Assembly: GCA_951799425.1 (NCBI GenBank)
Contig: OX637393.1
Location: 32,166,244-32,230,243 of the forward strand
Direction of reading: 5' to 3'
DNA from: Ilex aquifolium
Taxonomy: Eukaryota > Streptophyta > Magnoliopsida > Aquifoliales > Aquifoliaceae
Length of the DNA stretch: 64,000 nt
Shown in pieces: positions 1 through 22,805 of the stretch. Below the pieces are notes generated by a model. That model saw only the letters and a list, made by a program, of their open reading frames with translations. It was not told where the DNA came from and did no database searches. The position numbers and the translations under genes were made by a program. The first letter of the stretch is position 1. Each line of letters begins with the position of its first letter.

Positions 1-28
1 AAGGGGGGCAGAGGAAAGATACCCCAAA

Positions 29-2041
29 ATGGAAAAACTCGTCTTAGCTTTAGTCACCACTGCCAGAAGACTTAGGCCCTACTTTCAGGCTCATACTATT
101 GAGGTACCGACAGATCAGTCGATGAAACAAGTGTTGCACAAGCCAGAGTCCTCTGGAAGGCTGGTTAAGTGGGCTATAGAGCTCAGTGAGTTTGATATCA
201 AATACAAGCCAAGGACTGTAATCAAGGGGCAAATTCTAGCAGATTTCATCGCAGAATTTACAACGACAGCACCCTCGGAAGCCACACAGTTGGTGCCCGA
301 CCTCCTTGCATGGAAGCTGTCGGTAGACGGAGCCGCCAACGCTCAAGGGAGTGGCGCAGGCTTGATTCTAACTTCTCCGGATGGGATAGATGTCGAGTAT
401 GCACTCAGGTTTGGATTTAAGGCTTCGAATAATGAGGCTGAATATGAAGCTGTCATCGCTGGGCTCAATCTCGCTCACTCAATGGAGGAGGAGCAATTGG
501 AAATCTGCAGTGACTCGCAACTCGTAGTAAAGCAAATAGAAGAGTCTTACGAGGCAAGAGGAGAGAAAATGGTCCTCTACCTCAGGAAGGTACAAGAATT
601 GATGAGGAAATTTGTGCGGGTTAAAGTCAGACATATCCCCAGAGCCGAAAACTCCCGAGCTGACGCCTTAGCTAGATTGGCAACAGCTTCGCAGGAAAGC
701 CTAGACAGGCTGATTCCAATGGAGCACCTAACGGAACCATCTGTATGCGTCAAAGATGGGGAAATATTGTCCGTGGAGGGTCAACCAAGCTGGATGGACC
801 CCATCATGGGGTACCTACTGAATGGGACCCTGCCAGCAGATCCCAAAGAAGCGGCGAAACTAAGGACTAGGTCAGCCAGGTTTTCTGTTTTGCAGGGAGA
901 CCTATATAAACGAGGCTTTTCAGCACCAATTCTTAAATGCGTGGGAGATAAAGACGCCAATTACATACTCAGAGAGGTTCATGAGGGAATTTGCGGCAAC
1001 CATATTGGAGCTCGAGCTCTAGCAGGGAAAGTATTAAGGCAGGGCTACTATTGGCCTACCATACTCAAAGATGCGGTAGACTTGGTCAGAAAATGCACCA
1101 TTTGCCAAATGCATGCCAATATTCCTCATTGCCCGCCAGGGCTCTTAACTGCAGTAGTAAGCCCTTGACCTTTCCAGCAGTGGGGATTGGACATACTAGG
1201 ACCTCTGCCTACCGGCATGGGACAGTGTAAGTTCGCTATTGTTGGGGTGGATTACTTCACCAAGTGGGCTGAGGTGGAGCCCCTGGCCACAATAACAGAA
1301 CAAAAGGTTCAAAACTTTTCATGGAAATCAATAATTTGCAGGTTTGGAATTCCCAAGGCAATCGTTTCCGATAATGGAAAACAGTTCGATAATCCCAAGT
1401 TCAAGAAGTTTTGTGCTGATCTGGGAATAAAGAATTACTTTTCGGCCCCAGCTCATTCGCAATCCAACGGACAGGCAGAAGTCACCATCAGAACCATCAA
1501 AGCAGCCCTGAAGACCAAGCTTGAAGCCTTAAAAGGAAAATGGGTGGAACATATCCCTGAAGTACTATGGGCTTATAGAACGACAGCGAGGTCAGCGACT
1601 CAGGAGACTCCATTCGCCCTAGCCTTTGGAACAGAGGCAGTAGCACCGGTGGAAGTAGGAATCCCATCCCCTAGGGCCGAATTCGCAGGGTCTCAGCACA
1701 ATGATGAGTCTCTTCTGTTGAACTTGGACCTCTTGGAAGAAAAGAGAGAAACAACTCTGCGCCACATCAAGGCTTACCAGAGGAAGGCAGCAAGGTACTA
1801 CGACAGGAAAGTCAAACACCGAAGTTTCAAAGTGGGAGATATGGTCCTCAGGAAGCTCTTGCCGGCCAGGAAGGATCCCACTCATGGGAAGCTGGGACCA
1901 AATTGGGAAGGTCCGTATATCGTCTCGAGGGTGATCAGACCCGGAAACTACGAATTGCAAACAGAGGAAGGAAATATCTTACCTCATTCTTGGAACGCAG
2001 AGCATCTCAAAAGATTTTTTTCAGTAAGTCCCTTTTTGTAA
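29..2041 (+). pseudogene. Ty3/gypsy pol, C-terminal part: RNase H, archaeal RNase H, integrase (one nonsense codon)
   Basis: One reading frame runs from before the window to 2041 with a single TGA at 1166-1168. The first ~75 residues are the end of the usual retroviral-type RNase H. From about 310 an archaeal-type RNase H follows (WKLSVDGA with the catalytic Asp, then NNEAEYEA, SDSQLV and ENSRADALA). From about 970 comes the integrase zinc-binding domain (H-H then CTIC). After the stop comes the integrase core: Asp in GLDILGP, Asp in VSDNGKQF and Glu in SNGQAEVT, the D,D-35-E triad. The stop lies in the linker between zinc finger and core, where relatives usually have a tryptophan, so a TGG-to-TGA change is likely. 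Coding density is otherwise intact, which suggests a fairly young copy. Confidence 0.9.
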
Positions 2042-2102
2042 GAGAATTATTATCAATAAAACAATGAAATTTGTTATTTATTTCAGAAAGGGTCTATTGA
2101 AA

Positions 2103-2605
2103 GAGCCATGTAGCTCAGAAAGAATTTTTAAATTCGCAAACGAGAGCCATGTAGCTCAGATAGAATTTTTAAATTCGCAAACGAGAGCCATGTAGCTCAG
2201 AAAGAATTTTTAAATTCGCAAACGAGAGCCATGTAGCTCAGAAAGAATTTTTAAATTCGCAAACGAGAGCCATGTAGCTCAGAAAGAATTTTTAAGTTCA
2301 CAAAATAGAGCCATGTAGCTCAGTGAGAACTTTTAAATTCGCAAAATGAGCCATGAAGCTCGGTAAGAACTTTTAAGTTCACCGAATAGAGCCATGTAGC
2401 TCAGTGAGAACTTTTAAAAATTCGCAAAGTCGAGCCATGTAGCTCAGTAAGAACTTTTAAGTTCACAAACTTGGGCCATGAAGCTCAGTAAGAACTTTTA
2501 AGTTCACAAAAATGAGCCATGAAGCTCAATAGGAATCTTTTCAAGTTCACCGAGTAAAGCTATGTAGCTCAGAAAGAACTCACCAGTTCACAATATCAAG
2601 CTGCG
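2103..2605 (+). repeat. 41-bp minisatellite, about 12 copies
   Basis: The first units start exactly 41 bp apart (2103, 2144). Each begins GAGCCATGTAGCTCAG and ends with TTTTTAAATTCGCAAA or a close variant. Units diverge towards the right (AAGTTCACAAA forms, small length changes). GAGC...GCTC within each unit can pair as a short hairpin. The array lies between pol and the antisense gene inside the retrotransposon. Confidence 0.93.
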
Positions 2606-2936
2606 TAACTTAGGAAGAAGAGAGAAGGGATCCCTGAGATACCAGCTACCGAGCTCAGCAGCTCAGAAGAGGCCATCAAGCATAACACCAAGTCCTCTGT
2701 ACTCTTCAGACTTAGTAATTTTACTTCAAGAAGTGCACAACACCCCTCAAAGCAAAGGGGGAAGGGGAGTACATAAAGCAAAGCAAGTAAGTGTACATTT
2801 CGAAATCAAAATTCGAATGTATATATGAAAAGCAGATGAGGATTGCGAAGTAACACAAATCCTGAGGCAAAGTTACATCTCAAAAAAAAAAAAAAATTTT
2901 AAGAAAAGAGATTACAACTAAAAAAAAAAAAAAATC

Positions 2937-5537
2937 CTAATTTTCTGGAGGAGGAGTAGACAGAAGATCTTGCAGCTCGGCGAATGCAGCCCCAACAGGA
3001 GAAGCAGAACCCGACAGCTCAGGAGGTAAGGATCCAGCAGCTGGAGAAGTAATATTCTCAGAAATGTTGATCCCTGGAGTTTCCACCCTGTCTAGTGACG
3101 ATCCTTGTTCAAGGGCTTCGGTCACCAGGTCAGCAGAAAAAGATGCAGCACGAGCAATCGATGAAGGAGCAGGTACATCTTGGGTTGGGGCTTCAGGGAG
3201 AAGAGCTGAGGTGTCTTCTTCACCATCAGAGTCGGTTTCCTCCAATTCCCCTTCTGTTGGGATAGGAAAATTAAAATCTAGGTCGGGAAAGTTCTTGGAA
3301 GCTTTACGCTGGAAAGCAAGCCACCCAGAGGCCCATTGGGTGGTGGCTTCATCAGTCAGCTCAGCTATTAAATCACTCTTCTCCTTGAGCTCCTTGTGGA
3401 GAATCCCATTGGTCTCGCAAATGGTGTCATATTCTCTCTTTGTGAACTCAAGGGAATTACGGACGTCAAAAGCATCCTGATTAGCCTTAGCCCAGAGCTC
3501 AGTTTTATGCTTCAGCTCATCCCCCACAATCCTTAGCTCGTCACGAGCCTTCTTTTCTCCCTCCTAAGCCTTAAACTTGGCTGCTTTGAAGCCCTTGAGA
3601 TCAGAGGATTGCTTCTCCAGCTGTTCAGTTAGGTCCTTCACCTGGTTTCTGAGATCCTCATTCTTAAAAGACTGCTCCGCAACCTTGAGCTCATACGCCT
3701 TCAGAGCTTTAACAGAAGACTCAGAAGACCTAACTCTCCTCAGCAGGCCCTTTACATGGATGGCCATCTAAAGAGGCAAAGGTAAATAAGTAAGCTGCGA
3801 ACAGCTATGACATAAGGTTAAGCAGAGGCATGAGAATATCGAGACTTACAGTAGCTGCTCCCTGAAGAGCTGATGCGATGGACTCTTCAAGCTCCATAGT
3901 GGCAGCCCTCTTGACGTCAGACTCGGGAAGAATAGAGGAAACAGCCCCTGCTGCGAGCTCCATGTTTTCAAAAAAGGAATCTCCATCTTCCTTCACGTCG
4001 GGTAGCGTCCCCTTCTTGCTCTCAGGACCCACATGAGGTGTCCCAATAACTTTCCCTGAAGAGCTATATCTGAAACTACCAGGTCGGACACGCGGGATCA
4101 CTTCCAAAGCCTTCTCAATCTCTGACGAGGAAGGAGAAGTCTGACCTCCCGCTGGGGTAGGCTGTGTTTTTGGAGAATGAGGGGTCTTCACAATCTTAGA
4201 AGAGCTAGGAGGAGGAGCCAGATCTTTGACAATTGAAGAAGAAGTTGGTTCCCCCAATTTTTGAACTTTGGTTTGAGGAGCAGAGCTACTCCCAGAACCG
4301 ACCTGAGCCTTCCGCTTGTTACCTCTCCCACTCCTTAACAACTTGTTCACCTTAGCCTGGATTTCCTCGGGGTTAAGCTTCATAGTGGAAGATCCTGAAA
4401 GATCTGAGCTAAGACAGTTAGATTAAAAGAAATAAAAAGTAAGACAAAGAAACTCTTAGGAAAAAGGGGTTACTAGCAGCTCCTTCAGGTCTGACAACAG
4501 AAATTGGAAGCGGAGCTTCAATCTCCACCTCAGGAAGGCTAAACCCTCTGTCCACCAAAACCCGAGGCAGAATGAGCTCGGAATACCTTCTGGGGTTGCA
4601 CTTTGCCAATATCTCCCTCGCCTCTTGTTCCTCAGTGCTGAGCTTGAGGCGGGTACCTAGAAAACACAAAATCAGAGCAAAGTTAGGAGCTCATGGCCCT
4701 CGAAACGAAAAACGCAACTAACCCAATTAAGGACTCACCCAAGTTGTCCGGACGAGTCCAGGCCTTGGGAACACCCAGAGTGTCCGACCTATCAGCAGGA
4801 TTGTATTCCCAGTTGGTGCCCCCGACAAAAAAGAAATATTCCTTCCAATGCTTGTGGGAGGTCGGAATGTTAGAAATAAGCTGCCTAACATTGGCACGCT
4901 TAGAGGCGTACAAGAAGCCTTCTTGAGAGGTCGGTTTAACATTGAAGAACTCTAGGAATAAAGGAAGGGTAGGGACCCTGAGGTCTAAATCTTTGAAAAT
5001 GACCAGAAGACCCGCTAGGACACCCCAGAAATTAGGAGAAAGTTGAGAGGGGCACACGTTGAAGTACTGCAGAATGGTCTTGAAAAAGGGATGTATGGGA
5101 AAACGAAGGCCATTATCGAAGGCGGCCTCAAAAAAGCAGACCCTTTTGTTAACCTGGGCGACGTAGGGAGTAAAACTATATGGGCTAAAGAGCTCGACGC
5201 CAGCAGGGAACCTATAGCGAGTACGCAAAACGTTTAACAAAAAAAGATTGAGCTTGCTAGGGCCCACTTGCTCAGCTAGCTTATAGGCAGCTCCTAAGTA
5301 CGTTGAGACATCAGAGATCCTAACTCCACTGACCTTACCCTTGCCTTTGTCTGACTTAGGGGGCAGGGGAGAGGACGATGAGGGGGGCTCCTCGGTGTTG
5401 ACCTCGGAGTCAACGACATCAACCCCAGGGAAATTGTCTATCTCGTCACCTACTTCCCCTAATTCAGTCTCTTCCTCTGCTGACCTATCTCCTCAGAGAA
5501 AAACAGAGGAGCGAGTGGCTCCAGAAGAGGCTGACAT
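2937..5537 (-). pseudogene. Antisense gene of the Tat element: gypsy-type 'Transposase_28'-like domain plus coiled coil, four exons
   Basis: A spliced gene runs opposite to the retrotransposon. Proposed exons on the minus strand: 5537-4739, 4656-4474, 4394-3850 and 3767-2937. Every junction is GT...AG and all phases agree (799, 183, 545 and 831 bases, 786 codons in total). The first exon has an acidic Ser-rich start, then the block containing FFEAAFDNGLRFPIHPFF and PNFWGVLAGLL, which resembles the Pfam family 'putative gypsy type transposon' (PF04195). The third exon is Ser/Pro/Lys-rich, and the fourth is a long charged coiled coil with an acidic Pro-rich tail. Two in-frame stops break it: TGA at 5493-5495 and TAG at 3564-3566. 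Function is unknown; genes in this place and orientation are reported for several Tat elements. Confidence 0.75.
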
Positions 5538-6185
5538 GGTAGGAAGAGAAAAAGGAAGATTAAAAGAGCGATAAAGGGAAGAGACACTGGTCAGACACTC
5601 ACTAATGACCCTGGGGTCGACACAGTAACTCCCAACGACAAGGATATGAACTATAGAACTCCAATCCACGAAGTGGGGAAGTGGGGCTAGGCAATGGTCT
5701 CGATTTCAAAAGTAAAAGAACCAAAAAGCCCAAAAATGTAGCAACCACCTCGAATTCGAGGGATCCAGAGCAAAGGAGGAAGTGAAAGGGGGCAAAGGAC
5801 GTACCTAACTCAGGAATAACAACGAACAGAAGCCTGGAGCAATATCGAAGGAAAGAGGCACTGCGAATCTTCAAGACGAGAACTGGGAATTCGGTTTCGA
5901 ACGAGAAGTCAGGAAATTTCAAACTGATGGTCTGAAATCGCAAGAAGAATAAAGACGAAGAGCAATAGAGAAGATGAACAGAGTGAGAATGAGGGTTTTG
6001 ATGACCGTTTGGACATTTATGGCTTGAGAGGACGTGGGCTGGAACATGCGCGGGAATCGAGGAGACCATGATTGTCAGAAAACCGTCAAAAAGGCAGTGC
6101 CCTTATACAAGCCAAGGTCAGTCACGAGCAGATTCTAGCTCGGTTTAAAACAGCTCAGCCCCTGCCCAAGCTCGCTTGAGCCAAG

Positions 6186-6199
6186 GGCTGGGGGGCAAC
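6186..6199 (+). other. Polypurine tract before the 3' LTR
   Basis: GGCTGGGGGGCAAC directly precedes the TG that opens the LTR. A purine-rich run here is the expected primer for plus-strand DNA synthesis. Confidence 0.75.
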
Positions 6200-6891
6200 T
6201 GATGATGACTAAAATAAATCCTAAGTATGATCTCAGACATAGAGCTCAGCTAAGGAGGTCAGGCGAAGGGTTCGTAGCTCAGAGGCCTGAAGCCAGAGCT
6301 CCCTACAGATGAAATCGCAACAAAGAAGAAAAGAAGACAGTTAGACAATAGCGGATACCGGCAGAATAATTAGGAGGCAAGAACCAAGGCACGAAACTCT
6401 CAACCCACCTCAATCCTCTCCAAATATTAGGGGGATCCCATGATAGAAGGCAAAGATCTCGGGGTACAGACCGTTTGAAGCCAGCCATAGAGAGTTTAGG
6501 TAACTCTGAAATTGGAGAGGAAGATAGGGGAAGATCCCTTCATTGTAGGAAGGGATCTCGGATTAGAGATAAGCATGAGGCTATAAAAGGATGAGGCAAT
6601 AGAGCCACAAAAAAGGACCTAATCCCCTGATTCCCATTTTTCTGTAATACGTTCAACTCCATCAATAAAGAAGGGGAGCCAGAGACTCCATTACAGAGTG
6701 GACTAGCCGAGCTCAGGCCGGTAAACCACTATAATTCAGTTGTGTTATCATCCCTTTCCTTATTTCCCTAAACATCCACCTGCATTATTTAATATGAGCC
6801 TAGCAGCTCAGATACCAAACTTAGCTCCACGCAGATCGTTCATACGAATCCATCCAGCTCCATAGTTCATTCACGTAGATTTACACCATCA
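6200..6891 (+). repeat. 3' LTR of the Tat element (692 bp)
   Basis: It starts TGATGATG and ends CACCATCA, giving the TG...CA ends with a short inverted repeat TGATG/CATCA. A TATA box (CTATAAAAGG, 6581-6590) and a polyadenylation signal (AATAAA, 6664-6669) about 80 bp downstream define U3, a short R and U5. The GAGCTCAG-type words of the minisatellite also occur in the LTR. Confidence 0.85.
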
Positions 6892-17813
<10,922 letters not shown>

Positions 17814-20240
17814 CTTTTTGGAGAAGAAACAGAGCTTTGCTGCTGTTAAGCAAAACATGAACAGAGAAGGTTGTGACTATTACTTGGGTATTGCTTCTGA
17901 TAGAGATTTTACTCATGGTTGCAGTTATGTCTTTTGGTTTTTACTTATTTTGGTAGCACACTGCTGATAGAATGTTAAATCTTAGCTAAGGAGAATATTT
18001 GGGTCATCTTACTGCATTTCTCAATCTTCCTTTTTTTGCACGTCCCGTCTCGCCTTACTTGAAAACATCATTTTATTAGTTTCAATACTATATATTTTCC
18101 TTCCCTGGAAAAGAATTATATCATTTTGGAGATTTCTTCTTTCACACTCCCATGCTTTTGGTTGAAAAAATATGGATGAACTTTGTAGATTTATTAAGAT
18201 GAGGTACTTTGGATGGCCAGACCTAATAATGAGAGCATGGATTTATGGCTGTCACTGACAGGTGAGTATCACTCTTCTTCCGGTTAGGCGGTAGGCCTTC
18301 TTTTAGGAACTAATGCAATGATAAGCCACATCAAACCAAACAAAGTGTTGGCCTAATTACTTTGGGTGCATGAATTTTTTGTCCCAATCTTGTGATGTTA
18401 AGGGCTATGTATATACTAATAAACTAACATTAGATACTAAAACTATCCTCAGATGGTATAAGGACAAAAGCTTACTAGAGGTAGGCAACGGGCCGGTTGT
18501 ACACTTTGGTCCCTAGTGAAAAACCCATTTTGTGACAGGGCCTGTAAATTGGGCTTTTGACATGTGAATAAAACCATGGTCCATGATTTGAATGTTGGGC
18601 CAATCTTAACCGTTGTGTGTTTGACTACCATTGGGTGTTTCTGAGTGTAATATTTTTGTTTTGAAATGTAACCTCTTATTTATCTGTTTGATTTTGGATT
18701 TTAATGGGACTTGACTGGCTGCCTTCGCGGGCATTTTCGATCTGTTGGGCTTAGCGGGCCAAATAAAAAGGTGTACGTGGCCATATTTGATTCGTAGGAC
18801 GATTGCTACTGGATAAGTTGGGCCGGTCTGGACCTGCTTAGCCCCTGTGTCCAGACACAAGAAGTGGGCTTTTTTGCCGGCCCGAAGACTTACACTCTCT
18901 TTAGAAGGAAATGAGGCGCTTTAACCTTTTTGGAGTACCCATAATCATCCATTTGGTTCAATTAATTAGACCTTATCACTAATATAGTATCCCCTAATGC
19001 ACGGTAAACTGATCAGATCGAGTGCTTCATGAAATTCTTAATGTGTTGAGATGGAAAATTTGAATTGATGCTGTGACCCAAATCACAAAGGAGACCAAAA
19101 TTAAGAATCTATCAAGAAACTGGAGTTGGATTTAATAAAATGAGTCCAATATATATTGCATAAAGCTCGGGAATCCACTCTATCATCTTGTCATGCAGCA
19201 GAAACCCAAAATGAAAAAAAAAAAAAAACAGACAAAAAAAGAAAAAAAGAAATAGATATTCCATGCAGCTTAAGTTAATTTCCAACCAAAGTAATTGTTT
19301 GCATTTTCCATTAGCTTTCAAAACCAGAGGGCTTTACTTTATTTTTCTCACTGTAAACTTTTATTTTTGGCGGCTCAGTAAAGACTACATTACTAAGAAA
19401 AAGAAGAACAATTGGAGATTGAAAGCATAGTAATTATACTTTGTAAATGCTTCGTATACCCACCATAGACGAGCTGAAAAAGCAGGGAAGCCTTGGAAAC
19501 TCTAGCTAGTTTATCATAACACATGCAACAGATTAGAAGTTAGTTGAGCAGTTAGTTGGTTAAATATTCTATTAGGCATTCTGTTAAGATCAGTTGGTTA
19601 GGAATACGAAATGCTGACAGTTGTATGATGAGGTATAGCTTGTCCTATATAGTTCTTCTTCTTCTCTGTGAGTTTTTAATCTTCTTCTCAGATTCTGTCA
19701 GTTTATAGTTTCATGAGGCCTTTTATTACAAGAATCACTATAAAATTGTAAATTTAATTAGGCATCGTTACCTTCGTCCATTCTCTCTTCCTGTATTTTG
19801 AGACCGACATACCTGCCCAAAAGCATAAAATAAGGTTAATACTCACAAAATAAACCACAAAAAAGCAATATCTGTAAACCTATATATGTGTGTGTTACAT
19901 AGATGAGTTTTCAATCCTTCCCCTCAGTTAAAATATCAGATGCAACATGCATAACGGAGGATAACATGGCAGGCCGAAATTGTCAAAAGTGATACTAATT
20001 GGGCAGATTTCAACTATGGTGTTAGATAATTGCTCAAGACTATAGTTTGAAAAAAATTTCTCAACGAGTCCCACAAAAATTAAATCTATAACTATCAATT
20101 ACGACGTTTTTAAACAAAAGACATTGCTTATACCACTTTAATATGTTTTGGTAATTTCACTCAACTCTTGAATTTTTAGGTTGCATGGGTGATTTCCTAC
20201 AATGAGTTGAGATAACGATCCACTGGATGATGAACCTGAA
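17814..20240. other. ARL1 3' UTR and intergenic DNA
   Basis: The 3' UTR must start at 17814, but no clear polyadenylation site can be fixed. 18480-18900 has a repeated GGGCCGG word pattern that may be hAT-like terminal sequence, without target duplications. 19540-19740 resembles U3/R of a copia LTR, with no second copy. No convincing gene. Confidence 0.35.
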
Positions 20241-20960
20241 ATAATCAGAGGGTTAGGAAAGGGGCCGGGTGAACACCCGGCTAATCCCCTCCAAAGCCAA
20301 AGTCAGTCGGTGTTGGAAACATTAGCACAATGTATTTTCTGGATTTTAGTTTTCGTACATTTATTCAACTTTCTGAGAGATATTTATACCTGAATTAGTA
20401 ATGATTGAGGGGTCTTTGGGTCTCATCTCAACATTTAATGGATTGCACTCTTATCCAATCGTAATTAGAGCAATCCCATCAAACCTCTTCAAGACCGATC
20501 CCTTCGGGCCTAATGAATCCGTGCCTGGGATCCTTCGAGCACTCATTGCCTATCTCCCGATCATTAAGTACCTGTACTCGGTACTTAACACCTACGCTCG
20601 AGCATTTACTGCTTGGGAATAAGCACCTCTGGGTCTGCCGAGAACATCGGGTTAGCGCCATGACAATTAATGCTTCGTAATGATGACTGTCCTCATGGGT
20701 CTAGAGGACACAGATGCTCATTAATGGGTCTGTCTCAGTCACTCAAGTCCTCATTAATGAGCTGTCATATCCCCTTAAATGTTGGGCTCTTTAGTGTGTA
20801 CTCGGCTTTTCTGGGCCATTACTTTTCGGCTTCTTTTCCTGGCGCCCTTTGCGGTCTATGACAACTATAACTGTCCACGTGTCAACTTGAGGATGCTGAG
20901 CTGCCTAAAGTCCCGTCATAGGTAATTCAGGATTGCTTAAACTTCTTGGGGGTATAAAAT
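20240..20960. other. GC-richer block, possible decayed LTR
   Basis: The block differs in composition from the AT-rich flanks and holds repeated words such as CTCATTAATG and ACTCGG, but no long ORF, PBS or matching partner is visible in the window. It may be a solo LTR remnant. Confidence 0.25.
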
Positions 20961-21348
20961 GTTTACAACAACTTTTGTATTTTGAATGATATTTTTTGTT
21001 TTTTTTTTGTAAAATTGTTTTTCTCTTCTATCCAATTGTTTTGGTTTCTGTAGGAATCACTAATTTTTTTTGAAGAGCCTTCTACATGATAGCAATACTA
21101 TGTTATTCGTTTTCATAATTCTCCCTATCTGCTTAATACCATAACAACACCATCAACTTGTTTTATTTGTTTTCCCGTAATTATTATTATTTTCAAGAAT
21201 AATTTTTTTCTACATAATTTGGCCCATTATCTCTACTTACAATAAAGTGGAAGAGAGAGTTTGATGTTTACTCTTAAAATATTTAAAACATTTTTTATTA
21301 TTTTTCAAATAATTACTCACCCCAATAGCTCAACGTGTGGTGAGTAAT

Positions 21349-21570
21349 TATTAGGTGTAATGGTGACACCACGTTATCATTGACATATGGTGTCACCATT
21401 CAATAATAAACCTACACATGGGTAAGATGAATCTTACTTGAATGGTTATTAAATGACATGACAGAGTGGTTACTATAATATGGAGGATCCACTTGTTTAT
21501 GTGTAGGTTTATTATTGGATAGTGACATCACGTGACAATAATGACGTAATATCACTGCTACACCCTATAT
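21349..21570. mobile_element. MITE with ~75-bp terminal inverted repeats
   Basis: ATTAGGTGTAATGGTGACAC...CAATAATAAACCTACACATG on the left matches the reverse complement of CATGTGTAGG-like...TAGTGACATCACG...CTACACCCTATAT on the right. CAATAATAAACCTACACAT is shared exactly in both arms. No coding capacity. Confidence 0.8.
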
Positions 21571-21737
21571 TTTTTCCTGTTTCACATCTAACTCATTTTT
21601 TAATTTTAGTTGGTCTGCGCTCGTACAATATCAATGTTATCTTTCGTTTCTTCACAACTAATCACTCAACTCTGATTTTAATACTATTCAAACTGACCAA
21701 CTCTCTAATTATCTCTGTGAGAAAATGTTGAGGGTTA

Positions 21738-21944
21738 TGATTACATTATGTGACCATACTGGTAAGGTGTAACCACTCAATAATAAGGTAACAATTGAAT
21801 TCTGCATAATTAAATAACTATTTATCCATGTAATGCAATATCTACCTTATGTATAAAAGTGAAGTACACTTTGTTTATTTTTTTCTTTAGATGATGACAC
21901 TACGTGCGACTAATAACGTGGTGTCACTGTCACCCTAGGGATGT
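21738..21944. mobile_element. Second, diverged copy of the same MITE family
   Basis: The right end (ATGATGACACTACGTG...ACGTGGTGTCACTGTCACCC) aligns with the right end of the element at 21349-21570. The left end contains TGTGACC...GGTGTAACCACTCAATAATAAGG. Its right end abuts the next element. Confidence 0.55.
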
Positions 21945-22722
21945 CAGTGGACCGAAGCGGGGGCGAGGGGTGTAGTCTCTATCCCCGTACCCTCTTAAAA
22001 AAACTCTGTCCATCTCCGATTCAGCCCCATTAACGGGTATAGTTTTCATCCCCATCCCCGTCCGCGGGTAAATTTCTAATCCCCGCTCCCGGCCCCGTAC
22101 CCGCCCAAGCCCAAGCTCAAGCCAATATAATCCAAAATTTTAAATAAATCCAAAATTTTAAATAATCCAACAAAATTTTAAATAATTTAATATAATCTAA
22201 CCAAACTATAATAAAACAAATCTACACTCATTATGGAATAAATTGGACTAATCTCCACGCCCCTAATCAGTTAACCATCTTTTTTTTTTTTTTAAACAAA
22301 AAAAAAATTTATTTATTCACAAAACTAACATAATTACAAGAAACAAGTAAGGCCATAGCCTATTCAAAACTAACAAAAGATATACAATAACCAAAAGTAA
22401 CTAAACAACTCTTTCCAAAAGCTCCTTCCAGACCAGTCCAAAGTAGCAAACCAGCAAAGCAAAGAACATCAAAAAAAGCTAAAAGACTACCAATTCCATC
22501 CCATGTCCCAATTCCAATCCTAATCAGTTAACTATCAACTATATTTAACGGGTATAGCGGGGGCGGGGGTAAGGGTTAGTACATCCCCGTCTTCATCTCC
22601 GTACGGGTTTATACGGGTATTCCCGTATACGTCAACCGTCCAATACATATGGTCCATTCTCAGTCCAAACAAGACGGGTTTGGATGAATATCCGTTTTTT
22701 CTCGGTTCACTGCCAGCCTGAA
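21945..22722. mobile_element. hAT-like non-autonomous element
   Basis: The left end AGGGATGTCAGTGGACCGA matches, inverted, the right end TCGGTTCACTGCCAGCCT with few changes. Such ends (AGGGGTGTCAATGG type) are usual in plant hAT elements. Sub-terminal runs of CCCCGT/GGGGCGGGG word repeats occur at both sides (21955-22110, 22545-22640). The 8-bp target duplication is not clear. No transposase. Confidence 0.5.
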
Positions 22723-22805
22723 TATTTGCTTTGTGCATGCTTATAATGTTATGTAAAGCGACTTCCCTTCGGATCAGGCTAAAAAAAAATGTTTTCAGGA
22801 ACTTA

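Larger units (their letters stand above)
1..6891 (+). mobile_element. Tat-lineage Ty3/gypsy LTR retrotransposon, 5' part outside window
   Basis: Seen in order: RNase H, a second archaeal-type RNase H, integrase, a 41-bp tandem repeat, an antisense gene, a polypurine tract and one LTR. Two consecutive RNase H domains and an extra ORF between pol and the 3' LTR are known marks of the Tat group of Ty3/gypsy elements, so the lineage call follows from family knowledge. Gag, protease, reverse transcriptase and the 5' LTR lie left of the window. The 5-bp sequence after the LTR (6892-6896, GATAT) would be the target duplication, but its partner is not visible. Pol and the antisense gene both carry nonsense codons, so this copy cannot move alone. 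Confidence 0.88.

Noticed and set aside
2103..2605. CRISPR-like array
   Set aside because: Units are contiguous tandem repeats with no unique spacers, inside a plant retrotransposon.
5341..5574. + strand open frame of 77 codons
   Set aside because: It is the shadow of the first exon of the antisense gene on the minus strand, whose domain and splice sites are convincing.
20401..20861. Short + strand frames in the GC-richer block
   Set aside because: No recognisable domain; base composition alone explains the open frames.
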